Of a stretch of 54,340 nt of DNA, positions 8,977-17,332 are shown in pieces. The notes below the pieces were generated by a model. The model was not told where the DNA came from, did not search any database, and was given only the letters and a program-made list of their open reading frames with translations. This DNA is from SIG710 sp045651985 (lineage in GTDB: Bacteria > Bacillota > Clostridia > Oscillospirales > CAG-272), in contig JAZRTK010000027.1 in assembly GCA_045651985.1 (NCBI GenBank), forward strand, positions 1 to 54,340, given 5' to 3'. The position numbers and the translations under genes are program-made. Numbering within the stretch: position 1 is the first letter of the stretch; each line of letters opens with the position of its first letter.

Positions 8977-9004
8977 AAGCCGAAGAGAAAATTCTTCGGC
9001 TTTT
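8975..9004 (+). terminator. Terminator of the marR-ABC operon
   Basis: A 12-bp stem (8975-8986 with 8993-9004) with a 6-nt loop runs into a T6 tract. Confidence 0.9.
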
Positions 9005-9052
9005 TTGTTAATTTATATCAGAAACGCTTTCGTCGAAAATTGTTGTGGGTAA

Positions 9053-9883
9053 TCACGGATGATGAGATTTTTGCACGATTTGACTGTTTTTGTATTGTAA
9101 AGGGGACAGCCCCGTGGCGCGCTTGAAGCTTCGGCTGAAATAGTATACGCTTCCGTATCCCAGCATGTCCGCGATCTCGCTTATTCGTAAAAATCCCGAG
9201 AGCAACAAAGCGCGGGCTTTTTCTGTTCTGATCTTGTCCCTGTATTCAAGCGCGGACATGCCTTTGACCTGTCTGAACAGAGTTCTGAACCGTGATTCGC
9301 TAAGCCGACACAGCTGTGCGGCAAGCCCCAAATCGAGATTTTGATTGTAGTTTTCCTCAACGTACCTGATTCCGGGAAGTATCTTTTTTTCTGTGGAATT
9401 TGCACGTAGATCTCTTAGGGTGTCCGCGATTTCAGCCAAAAGCGAAGATAGCAGAGCAGTCCCCCGAAGTCTTTGTCCTGCGCGGGGATCGGACGAATTT
9501 TCAACAAGATTTTCAATAATGTCTTTTATGTGCGGAGAAACTGTTTCAAAAAGTAACGTGGGCGTGTCGGAAAAGATTATCTGCTGACCGTCCGCGGCAT
9601 CCTCCATAAGAAAATCTATTCTGACGTGCAGTATTTTGTCGCCTGTGGCGGTGTATAGATGCCGCGCGCCGCTTGGCAGGTATACGAGCCCGCCCTCGGC
9701 AACGGATATGTTTCTGCCTTTGTAGGTTAAAGTTCCGCTTCCTTGCGCAAAAAAGAAAAAACCGTTAAGCGCTCGACCGTTTTCGTGGTAGATACTACGG
9801 TTTGTTGGAGCGTGACTCTGGGCGTAGACGTCAAACAAAGTAAACCTTTCATTTTCGAGAGATTCAATGGGAACTATTTTCAT
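9053..9883 (-). CDS. AraC family transcriptional regulator
   Basis: The 276-residue protein has an N-terminal cupin-like sensing domain (about 10-110, with GSGTLTYKGRNISVAEGGLVYLPSGARH) and a C-terminal double helix-turn-helix (about 170-270). The second half carries the AraC signature: SEIADMLGYGSVYYFSRSFKRATGLSPLQYK. Such cupin-AraC proteins often sense sugars. It is divergent from a cohesin-like lipoprotein gene, which may be its target; the shared intergenic region has an inverted repeat. The ligand is not predictable. Confidence 0.93.
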   Translation of the reverse strand: MKIVPIESLENERFTLFDVYAQSHAPTNRSIYHENGRALNGFFFFAQGSGTLTYKGRNISVAEGGLVYLPSGARHLYTATGDKILHVRIDFLMEDAADGQQIIFSDTPTLLFETVSPHIKDIIENLVENSSDPRAGQRLRGTALLSSLLAEIADTLRDLRANSTEKKILPGIRYVEENYNQNLDLGLAAQLCRLSESRFRTLFRQVKGMSALEYRDKIRTEKARALLLSGFLRISEIADMLGYGSVYYFSRSFKRATGLSPLQYKNSQIVQKSHHP

Positions 9884-9912
9884 TTTTTTGCACTCTCCGA
9901 TCGTTTTTTCTT

Positions 9913-9941
9913 ATTTTAACATGTCAAGAATCAAAAATCAA
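9913..9941 (-). promoter_or_regulatory. Possible promoter of the araC-type gene
   Basis: On the minus strand TTGATT (9936-9941) and TAAAAT (9913-9918) are 17 bp apart, about 30 bp before the start codon. Confidence 0.55.
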
Positions 9942-9994
9942 CCGTTTTGTGCAAAAAATACGCTGTTGTATGCTGTTTTTTGACTTGTGCCGTG

Positions 9995-10009
9995 TGGTAA
10001 AGCATACCA
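9995..10009. promoter_or_regulatory. Inverted repeat upstream of the lipoprotein promoter
   Basis: TGGTA (9995-9999) and TACCA (10005-10009) are perfect arms around AAGCA, ending 6 bp before the -35 box at 10016. The position suits a regulator site in the araC/lipoprotein divergent region; which protein binds is unknown. Confidence 0.4.
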
Positions 10010-10015
10010 AACCAC

Positions 10016-10043
10016 TTGACAAAAACACAAAGTATGATATAAT
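10016..10043 (+). promoter_or_regulatory. Promoter of the cohesin-like lipoprotein gene
   Basis: TTGACA (10016-10021) and TATAAT (10038-10043) are separated by 16 bp. Confidence 0.88.
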
Positions 10044-10105
10044 GATACCGTGGAAGTGATTCCCCAAATTAAAGCAATACAAACCTATAACGGAGGTAAT
10101 TTTAA

Positions 10106-10645
10106 ATGAAACGCTTTTTGGCAATTCTTTTGGTACTTACGCTTGCGTTCTGCTGCTTTGTGGCGTGCGGAAAGAACGATGAAAATGATGGCAATAAAAA
10201 TGATACCGACGAGACTCCCGCATACGAGTCCCAGGTAGAGGTGGAGGGCGGAACTCTTGAGCTCCAGACCTCTGTTGTGGATACGACTCTTTACGTTTCC
10301 GTTGTAATGGAGAGTAATCCCGGTATTGCGGGATTTACTCTGAATCTCGAATACGACAACACAAAGTGCGTGGCGAGAGAGATAACCTCATCCTTCGTGT
10401 TGGACTATGAGGAGATAACAACTAATATCCAACAGTATGAAGATGACCCGGAGGGCAGAGCGAAGCTTACGTTTGCTTCAATATTTTGGGCGAATCCCAC
10501 CGATATCTCAGGTGATGGCATTCTCTTTACCCTCGCTTTTGACATCGTTGATGCAAGTGCAGAGGACTTTGGTCTCAAGCTTGATTGTCCCGACGATGCT
10601 TTCTCAAATCAGGATTTTGAGTCGGTTTTGTTCACAGTAAAATAA
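10106..10645 (+). CDS. Small lipoprotein with cohesin-like domain
   Basis: The 179-residue protein has a lipoprotein signal peptide with lipobox FVAC (Cys21), an acidic Asn/Asp linker, and one domain of about 135 residues. The domain matches the cohesin pattern: the GIAGFTLNLEYDNTKCVAREI strand region near its start and GDGILFTLAFDIVD near its end, as in GDG-x-L-x-x-L-x-F repeats of cohesins. Cohesins normally bind dockerins in cellulosome-type assemblies, but cohesin-fold domains also occur in unrelated surface proteins. It is a monocistronic unit with its own promoter and terminator. No dockerin protein is in the window, so the binding partner is open. Confidence 0.7.
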   Translation: MKRFLAILLVLTLAFCCFVACGKNDENDGNKNDTDETPAYESQVEVEGGTLELQTSVVDTTLYVSVVMESNPGIAGFTLNLEYDNTKCVAREITSSFVLDYEEITTNIQQYEDDPEGRAKLTFASIFWANPTDISGDGILFTLAFDIVDASAEDFGLKLDCPDDAFSNQDFESVLFTVK

Positions 10646-10654
10646 CTTGCCCGC

Positions 10655-10691
10655 AAACGGGTGTCGGTTTTTTGCCGACACCCGTTTTTTT
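10655..10691 (+). terminator. Terminator of the cohesin-like lipoprotein gene
   Basis: A 13-bp stem (10655-10667 with 10675-10687) is followed by T residues. Confidence 0.9.
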
Positions 10692-10703
10692 GTGCTTACC
10701 CAC

Positions 10704-10732
10704 TTGCATTTATAATATGATTATGTTATAAT
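10704..10732 (+). promoter_or_regulatory. Promoter of the cdaA operon
   Basis: TTGCAT (10704-10709) and TATAAT (10727-10732) are 17 bp apart. Confidence 0.75.
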
Positions 10733-10780
10733 ATAAAATAATAATAGATTTTCATGCCCAAATCGGAGGGAGGCTGTAAA

Positions 10781-11668
10781 ATGACACTGAATGCAGATAA
10801 CAAGTTTTTTGAATTTATAAAGGATCTGGGGGCGAGATTTGACCTTTTTCCGGTGCTGCTTAGCATCGTGGATATAATAGTGCTTTCGTTGCTTTTATAT
10901 ATCTGCGTCATATTTTGCCTTGGAATAATGAAAAAACGCTCGGGAAAGCTTCTCTTGGGTATTTTTGCGTTCCTTCTTGTAGTCGTGGCGGCTTACCTGT
11001 TCAATCTGAGTGCCACCTTCTTTATACTTGAAAAGGTAATGCAGTTCGGTGTGGTTGCACTGGTTGTCATATTCCAGCCCGAGCTTCGTTCGCTGCTCGA
11101 AAATCTGGGTAACGCGGGTCAGAAATTCAGACTGGGAAGCGTTTTTGTCGCAAAGAACGAGCAGGAGGTGGCTGTCTCTGAAATCTGCGATGCCGTTGAC
11201 GCCATGGCAAAGAAGAAGATCGGTGCGCTTATAGTATTTGGCGACCAGCTCAACCCCTATGACGAGATGAAGGCGGTAAACATCAACGCCGATATCTCAA
11301 ACGAATTGGTTCAGAACATATTTTTTAAAAATTCCCCTCTCCACGACGGAGCTATACTCGTCAGCAATTTTAGAATTTCGCTTGCCCGAGTTCTTTTCGA
11401 TGAAATATCCAACAACCCCGATCTTGCGCTTGAGCTTGGCTCAAGACATAAGGCGGCGGTGGGTGCGACCGAGCACGAAAGCGGCTGCGTGGCGGTCGTT
11501 GTTTCCGAGGAGACGGGCAAGATATCATTTGCCCATGAGGGCGAGCTTGACGAGGGACTCACAGTGGATGGACTGAGAAAGATCTTGGTCAAAAGACTTG
11601 TAAAGGAAGATGAGCACGACGCGGGTAGACCCGCACCTAAAAAGAAAGTAAAAAAGGGAAAGCACTGA
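10781..11668 (+). CDS. cdaA: Diadenylate cyclase CdaA (c-di-AMP synthase)
   Basis: The 295-residue protein has three N-terminal membrane segments (about 20-105) and a DisA_N cyclase domain. The DGA motif is in SPLHDGAILV (Asp189-Gly-Ala) and the second motif reads GSRHKAA (222-224 RHK) where most CdaA proteins have GTRHRAA. CdaA condenses two ATP into c-di-AMP, which controls potassium and osmolyte balance. The start at 10781 is chosen because GGAGG lies 8 bp before it; an in-frame ATG at 10754 lacks a site. It is followed by its regulator cdaR as usual, but glmM, the common third gene, is absent. The trkHA potassium genes are also in this window. Confidence 0.95.
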   Translation: MTLNADNKFFEFIKDLGARFDLFPVLLSIVDIIVLSLLLYICVIFCLGIMKKRSGKLLLGIFAFLLVVVAAYLFNLSATFFILEKVMQFGVVALVVIFQPELRSLLENLGNAGQKFRLGSVFVAKNEQEVAVSEICDAVDAMAKKKIGALIVFGDQLNPYDEMKAVNINADISNELVQNIFFKNSPLHDGAILVSNFRISLARVLFDEISNNPDLALELGSRHKAAVGATEHESGCVAVVVSEETGKISFAHEGELDEGLTVDGLRKILVKRLVKEDEHDAGRPAPKKKVKKGKH

Positions 11669-11681
11669 AACGGAGAGCACC

Positions 11682-12980
11682 ATGAACGATCAACATAAAC
11701 TTCAAGAGAAATTAGATAATGCCAAAAAGTACGTGTCGGGCAAGACATTCAAGGTGGGCAACCGCTCTTTCCGTCTGCTGTCGGTGCTCATTTACGTTTC
11801 TTGCCTTCTTGTGTCTTTCTTTATTTGGCTGGATCTGTCCGAGAATAACGTAGAAGTCATCACGCGCGAATTCAGTGGGGTCACACTTGAGATCGACGGC
11901 GAGGCAGAGCTTCAGAGGAACGGACTGGCTGTGTTCGGAGAGTATACCGACCAGATAACCGTTTCTGTGAAAGGCCCCAAAAACAGAATAAACCGCTTGA
12001 ATGGCGATGAGCTGACCGCTTACATTGACGTTTCCGAGGTCACCTCTTCAGGAAAGATCAAGCTGGATATTAACGTCCATGGCGCAGATAGATACGAATA
12101 TACCGTGTCTCCTTCAAGTATCCGCGTTTTCGTTGATGAAAACGACGAGATAGATATTCCCGTTGAGGTTGACGAGACCTACGATATCATTCCCGACTCC
12201 TACAGCTATGAAATAGTCACCGATACCGAATTCGTAACCGTTAAGGGCGCAAAGAGCGTGCTTAGCAAGATAAAGAGCGCAAAGGTCTACGTTGAGCTGG
12301 GAACTATCACCACGGGCTTTTCCCGCCGCGACCGCATAACCTTTGTGGGAGAGGACGGCCGCGCCGTTGATGGGGAATATTTTTCAAGCGACATAACGAG
12401 CGTGGGCGTTGACGTTAAGGTATATACAGAAAAGACCGTTCCGCTTGTTTCAAATTTCAAATACGGTTGGATAAAGAGTGCAAACGTAAAGATCGCTACG
12501 ACTCCCGCTATGATAACTCTGCGCGGCGACCCCCGCAGACTTCAGGATATAAACGAGGTGCGTCTGCCCGAGATCGACGAGACAACGCTTGACACCCTTT
12601 CCACGGGAATGGTCAACCCGATCCTTGAGGACGGAGTTGTGGCGGTCAATCTGACTGAGAAGATCCAGCGCAAGGTGGAGCTTGTTAGAACAGAGAAGAT
12701 AACGGTAACCCTGAACACGGCGGACATTGACGTGCGCGTGCCCTCGGATTGCACTTATTCCTTTTCGGATAAGACTTTTGAGGTGACATGCATAGTGGCA
12801 AGCGGAAATTCAAAGAGGGTGACGGCGGATATGTTCCGTTTGTCCCTTGACGCCACCACGCTGACACCGGGAACTGCCACGTCGGCTACCGTCAGAGTTT
12901 CATTGGCTTCTGAAACTAATTTCACCCTTTTCCCTGTAGGGCTTAACACCGCGCAGATCTTGGTGAGTACGGTAGAGTAA
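11682..12980 (+). CDS. cdaR: CdaR, YbbR-domain regulator of diadenylate cyclase
   Basis: The 432-residue protein has a short cytoplasmic start, one membrane helix (about 27-47, SVLIYVSCLLVSFFIWL) and an extracellular part made of repeated YbbR domains (about 50-130, 135-220, 225-310 and a last C-terminal one), seen as recurring V-x-G-P/V-K-G-A and L-D-V/I patterns. CdaR binds the membrane cyclase CdaA and modulates c-di-AMP production. The gene starts 13 bp after cdaA behind GGAGA, so they are co-transcribed. Confidence 0.9.
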   Translation: MNDQHKLQEKLDNAKKYVSGKTFKVGNRSFRLLSVLIYVSCLLVSFFIWLDLSENNVEVITREFSGVTLEIDGEAELQRNGLAVFGEYTDQITVSVKGPKNRINRLNGDELTAYIDVSEVTSSGKIKLDINVHGADRYEYTVSPSSIRVFVDENDEIDIPVEVDETYDIIPDSYSYEIVTDTEFVTVKGAKSVLSKIKSAKVYVELGTITTGFSRRDRITFVGEDGRAVDGEYFSSDITSVGVDVKVYTEKTVPLVSNFKYGWIKSANVKIATTPAMITLRGDPRRLQDINEVRLPEIDETTLDTLSTGMVNPILEDGVVAVNLTEKIQRKVELVRTEKITVTLNTADIDVRVPSDCTYSFSDKTFEVTCIVASGNSKRVTADMFRLSLDATTLTPGTATSATVRVSLASETNFTLFPVGLNTAQILVSTVE

Positions 12981-12981
12981 A

Positions 12982-14577
12982 ATGACGAAGATCCTCTTAA
13001 ACAACATAAAAATTCCCTTTGAAGCCGACGATTCGGAGATATTTGAGACGGCTCGGCGGCGTATTGCGAAGGCGGGACTTTGCGGTCCCGACTTCGCATT
13101 CCGTCTTTATAAAAGGTCGATAGACGCAAGAAAAAACGACGCTATTTTGTTCGTTTGTTCGGTTCTGTGCGAAACGGGAAACGACCTGAAATTGTCTCCC
13201 GAGACCTTGAAAAAACTGGACGGAATGATACTGCCCGAGGCGAAAATTGCAACAGCGCACGGAAGCGAAAAGCTCTGTGCCCGCCCCGTCGTGGTAGGAC
13301 TCGGTCCTGCGGGAATGTTCTGCGCTCTGCTTCTGGCGGAGAACGGCTACTCTCCTATCGTTTTGGAACGCGGGCAGGACGTTGACAAAAGAACGGCGGC
13401 GGTGAAGCGATTTTATGGCGAGGGGAGGCTTGACCCCGATTCAAATATTCAGTTCGGTGCGGGCGGAGCGGGTACGTTTTCCGACGGAAAGCTGACAACG
13501 CGCGTAAACGATCCCGCTTGCTCATTCGTTCTTGAAAAACTCCATGAAATGGGTGCACCCAAGGAGATCCTATACCGCGCAAAGCCACACGTGGGAACGG
13601 ATATCTTGAGAGACGTGGTAAAGAACTTTGCCGCAAGGATAACAGAGCTTGGGGGCGAGATAAGATACAACACCCGCCTTGATTCCATCGAGAATTCAAA
13701 GGCGCAGACAAATGCCGGAGAAATTGATTTCGGCGCGCTTGTTCTGGCGGTGGGACATAGCGCACGGGATACCTATAAAATGCTTCTTGCAAAGAATTTC
13801 ACAGTTGAGCCCAAACAGTTTTCGGTGGGGCTGCGTATAGAGCACCTGCAGTCGGATATCGACCGCGGACTTTTCGGCAAAAACGCGGGAAATCCCAAGC
13901 TGGGCAAAGGCGAATACACCCTTTCAGACACCAGGGGTCAGCGGGGCGTTTATACATTTTGTATGTGCCCCGGAGGAGAGGTCGTTGGCGCGGCAAGCGA
14001 GGAGGGAGGCGTCGTGGTAAACGGCATGAGCCGATTTGCCCGTGACGGAAAGAATGCAAATTCCGCCGTTGCCGTCTCTGTATTTACCTCGGATTACGGA
14101 AATACCGCCATGGGAGCCATCGAATACCAAAGAAATCTTGAACGGTCGGCATTTGTTGCTGGCGGCTCGGATTACAGTGCGCCCATGCAGACGGTAGGTG
14201 ATTTTTTTGCGGGAAAGGCAGAAAAAGAACCGTCGAGAATCATACCGACCTACATGGAAAGCGGGAAATGCCGTGTGGCAAGACTTGACGCGCTGTTGCC
14301 GCAGTACATCACAAGCGAGCTTCGCCGAGGATTAAATATTTTCGATAAAAGGATCGGCGGATTTGCCGCACCCGACGCAATTCTGACGGGCGTTGAAACG
14401 AGAACGTCAGCCCCCGTGCGTATTTTGCGGGGAGACGATCTGTGCGCCGTCGGACATGATAGGGTCTATCCCTGCGGCGAGGGCGCGGGATACGCGGGCG
14501 GTATTACCAGCGCAGCACTTGACGGCATCCGCTGTGCGCTTGCTATAATGAGTAGATTTGCCCCGTACGAGGGTTAA
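12982..14577 (+). CDS. NAD(P)/FAD-dependent oxidoreductase (COG2509 type)
   Basis: The 531-residue flavoprotein begins one base after cdaR. An N-terminal domain of about 85 residues precedes an FAD-binding Rossmann fold with GLGPAGMFCALLLAENG (about 97-113) followed by Glu in VLERG. A second motif, GAGGAGTFSDGKL (about 155-167), and the C-terminal GEGAGYAGGITSAALDG are typical of the uncharacterised FAD dehydrogenase group COG2509. The family is often beside cdaR in Clostridia. The substrate is unknown, so I give no gene symbol. Confidence 0.88.
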   Translation: MTKILLNNIKIPFEADDSEIFETARRRIAKAGLCGPDFAFRLYKRSIDARKNDAILFVCSVLCETGNDLKLSPETLKKLDGMILPEAKIATAHGSEKLCARPVVVGLGPAGMFCALLLAENGYSPIVLERGQDVDKRTAAVKRFYGEGRLDPDSNIQFGAGGAGTFSDGKLTTRVNDPACSFVLEKLHEMGAPKEILYRAKPHVGTDILRDVVKNFAARITELGGEIRYNTRLDSIENSKAQTNAGEIDFGALVLAVGHSARDTYKMLLAKNFTVEPKQFSVGLRIEHLQSDIDRGLFGKNAGNPKLGKGEYTLSDTRGQRGVYTFCMCPGGEVVGAASEEGGVVVNGMSRFARDGKNANSAVAVSVFTSDYGNTAMGAIEYQRNLERSAFVAGGSDYSAPMQTVGDFFAGKAEKEPSRIIPTYMESGKCRVARLDALLPQYITSELRRGLNIFDKRIGGFAAPDAILTGVETRTSAPVRILRGDDLCAVGHDRVYPCGEGAGYAGGITSAALDGIRCALAIMSRFAPYEG

Positions 14578-14589
14578 ATTGGAGTAAAT

Positions 14590-15018
14590 ATGATAACGAA
14601 AGCAAAGGTCGTATCCGTGGACGGAGACGTTGCCACCGTAGTGGCGAGACGGACCTCGGCATGTGATGGCTGCCACAAGAGTAGTGAAGGGTGCTCGGTA
14701 TGTTCTCTTATGGGAGAGGGTTCGGAAATCACGGCAAGAGCAGAAAACCGCGTGGGAGCCAAGGTGGGCGACACGGTCGAAATTGAAAGTGAAAGCAAAA
14801 AAGTCCTTTTTTACGGAGCGCTGGTGTTTCTTTTTCCGCTTGTTTTGATGCTTGCTGGATATTGGATAGCCTCGTGCTTCACCCAATCGGAGATTTGGCG
14901 TTTTATCGCGGCGGCAGTAGCAGTTGTGCTGTCGTTTTGTGCCGTTTGGTGCTATTCGAGAGCGGTAGGAAAAAGAAGGACGGATGTAAAAGTAGTCAGA
15001 ATTTTAAGCGAAGAATGA
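14590..15018 (+). CDS. SoxR-reducing system / RseC family membrane protein
   Basis: The 142-residue protein has a cysteine-rich N-terminal cytoplasmic domain with Cys25, Cys28, Cys35 and Cys38 (SACDGCHKSSEGCSVC), which could hold an iron-sulfur cluster, and two membrane helices at about 78-100 and 105-123. This is the RseC/MucC layout; the family acts in sigma-E control in gammaproteobacteria and in the Rnf-linked SoxR reducing system. In Clostridia its role is not settled. It follows the FAD oxidoreductase by 12 bp and may share electron flow with it (inference). Confidence 0.85.
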   Translation: MITKAKVVSVDGDVATVVARRTSACDGCHKSSEGCSVCSLMGEGSEITARAENRVGAKVGDTVEIESESKKVLFYGALVFLFPLVLMLAGYWIASCFTQSEIWRFIAAAVAVVLSFCAVWCYSRAVGKRRTDVKVVRILSEE

Positions 15019-15066
15019 TAGCACTTGCCCGTGCAGATGACGGACGAGAGGCAGAGTGGAGAAGAA

Positions 15067-17283
15067 ATGAACAAGATAAGTGAGACCCGTGAGAGGATAT
15101 GGAATATTATCTATTCTCACACCGATGAGGCTGATGCTGTCGTCGAAAACCTGTCGCGAAAATGCGACATAAAGACGATTACGGCAAAGCTTTTATATAA
15201 CAGAGGCTACCGTACGCCCGAAGAGGTAAAGAGCCTTCTGAACAATGAGACGAGTATACTCCGCGATCCCTTTGGGATCATAGATATGGATAAAGCCGTC
15301 GAGCGAATTCACGAAGCGGTAGAAAAAAACGAGAAAATCGTCATATACGGCGACTATGATGTTGACGGCGTGACGTCGGTCAGCTGTCTCTACCTTTTCC
15401 TGAAAGGAAAGGGCGCGGACGTTGACTACTATATCCCAACCCGTGACGGAGAGGGATACGGTCTTTCCTGTGCGGCGGTAGAAAAGTTCGCCGCGCAGGG
15501 CGTAAATCTGATAATTACCGTTGACACGGGCATCACCGCCTACGAGGAGGCGGCTTTGGCTGCCCGAAGCGGCATTGATATGGTCATCACCGACCACCAT
15601 GAGTGCCGCTCGGTGCTTCCGTCCGCTGTGGCGGTGGTAAATCCCCATCGACTTGACTGTAAGTATCCTTTCAAAGAGCTTGCAGGCGTCGGCGTCGTCT
15701 TCAAGCTTCTTTGCGCTTACGAGATAAAGGAGAGCGAGAGAGCGGGCGAGGATAAATTCAACGGGATCCGCCGAGTCTTCCGTGAGTATGCGGACTTGAC
15801 GGCTATCGGAACAATAGCCGACGTTATGCCTATCGTTGACGAGAACCGTGTTATCGTTATGTATGGACTTGAGCGCATAAACTGTACCGAGCGCAGAGGA
15901 CTTTCCGCTTTGATCGAAGCATCTGTGTCCGGTAACTCAAGACCTGCGTCACAGGGAGCCAAGGAAAAGCCCAAAAAGAAGATAAATTCCTCTTTCATAG
16001 GATTTGGTATCGCACCCAGAATTAACGCCGCGGGCAGAATCAGTAACGCCTCAAAGGCTGTGGAGCTGTTCCTTACCGATTCGGACGAAAAGGCTCAGGA
16101 GATAGCCCGCGAGCTATGCGACATCAACCGCCACCGTCAGGTGGAGGAGAACCGAATCGCGGAGCAGGCTTATAAGACTATCGAACAGGAGCACGATTTT
16201 GAAAATGATCGGGTTATCGTTCTGTCAGACGACAACTGGCAGCAGGGAATCGTAGGTATCGTTGCTTCGAGAGTGACAGAGAAATACGGTCTGCCCTCTA
16301 TTTTCGTATCCTTTGACGGTGCCACACGGGGATATGCCGCCCCGGACGACATCGGAAAGGGCTCCGGCAGAAGCATCAAGGGTCTTAATCTTGTGGAAGC
16401 GCTCAACTATTGCAGCGAATATTTGGTGAAATACGGCGGTCACGAGCTGGCGGCGGGACTTACCATCGAGCGCGATAACATTGAGGCGTTCAAGAAGAAG
16501 ATAAACGAGTATGCCCGCACTCATATTTCTGAGGAAATGCTGAATATCAATATGGATGCGGACACCGAGATAGAAATGAACGAGGTGACCTTGGAAACGG
16601 CGAATGACGTTGCCCGACTTGAGCCCTTTGGCTCGGCAAACCCCGTTCCCGCATTCGTCATAAGAAACGTGCGCGTCGAGCGCATGACGCCTATCGGCGC
16701 GGGCAAGCACACAAGGCTTACCGTTTCCTGCGACGGAAGATTTATTACTGCCATGTATTTCTCTACGTCTCCCGCAAAGCTGGATTTTTGCGAGGGCGAC
16801 TATATAGACCTTCTTTTCAACATGGACGTAAACGATTACATGAACAATAAGACTGTCCAGATGATAGTCAAGGACGCAAGACTGTCCGAAAGCTACACCG
16901 AACAGAGAAAAAAGGAAATCTACCGCTACGAATACATCAGAGGCGGCGGAGAATACGACGACCCGCAAAACGTTCTTCCCACGCGAGAGGATTTTGGCAC
17001 GGTCTATACCACCGTGCGCCACGAATACCGCATGGGACATGATACCATAAGCGAAAAGACGCTTCTTTCCTTGCTCCGCGGTGACGCGTCGGGCAGGGGT
17101 GCGGTGGGCTACATCAAGCTGAAATTTATTTTGGCGGTCTTTCGTGAACTGAACATCTGCGGTGTCGATGAGATAGCGCCCGACGTTTACAAATTCGAGA
17201 TATACTTCTCAAACAAGGCAAATCTTGATAAATCCTACATTCTGAAAAAGCTCAGGTCACAGTGCCGCCGAGAAGGAGACTGA
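15067..17283 (+). CDS. recJ: Single-stranded-DNA-specific 5'-3' exonuclease RecJ
   Basis: The 738-residue protein shows the DHH phosphoesterase motifs: YGDYDVDGVTS (motif I, about 94-104), TVDTG (151-155) and ITDHHE (174-179), then RINAAGRISNASKAVEL (DHHA1 region) and an OB-fold segment (GAGKHTRLTVSCDGRF). A C-terminal extension of about 160 residues follows. RecJ degrades 5' ends of single-stranded DNA with Mn2+/Mg2+ in recombination and repair. The start ATG 15067 follows a GGAG site; an upstream TTG at 15025 has none. Length is in the normal range for Firmicutes. Confidence 0.95.
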   Translation: MNKISETRERIWNIIYSHTDEADAVVENLSRKCDIKTITAKLLYNRGYRTPEEVKSLLNNETSILRDPFGIIDMDKAVERIHEAVEKNEKIVIYGDYDVDGVTSVSCLYLFLKGKGADVDYYIPTRDGEGYGLSCAAVEKFAAQGVNLIITVDTGITAYEEAALAARSGIDMVITDHHECRSVLPSAVAVVNPHRLDCKYPFKELAGVGVVFKLLCAYEIKESERAGEDKFNGIRRVFREYADLTAIGTIADVMPIVDENRVIVMYGLERINCTERRGLSALIEASVSGNSRPASQGAKEKPKKKINSSFIGFGIAPRINAAGRISNASKAVELFLTDSDEKAQEIARELCDINRHRQVEENRIAEQAYKTIEQEHDFENDRVIVLSDDNWQQGIVGIVASRVTEKYGLPSIFVSFDGATRGYAAPDDIGKGSGRSIKGLNLVEALNYCSEYLVKYGGHELAAGLTIERDNIEAFKKKINEYARTHISEEMLNINMDADTEIEMNEVTLETANDVARLEPFGSANPVPAFVIRNVRVERMTPIGAGKHTRLTVSCDGRFITAMYFSTSPAKLDFCEGDYIDLLFNMDVNDYMNNKTVQMIVKDARLSESYTEQRKKEIYRYEYIRGGGEYDDPQNVLPTREDFGTVYTTVRHEYRMGHDTISEKTLLSLLRGDASGRGAVGYIKLKFILAVFRELNICGVDEIAPDVYKFEIYFSNKANLDKSYILKKLRSQCRREGD

Positions 17284-17332
17284 GCGCAAAAAAGTAAAAC
17301 AGAGGAGCTCCCAATAGGGAGGTACGACTTTT

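Noticed and set aside
10646..12980. Expected glmM gene after cdaA-cdaR
   Set aside because: No phosphoglucosamine mutase motif is present; the next gene is an FAD oxidoreductase.
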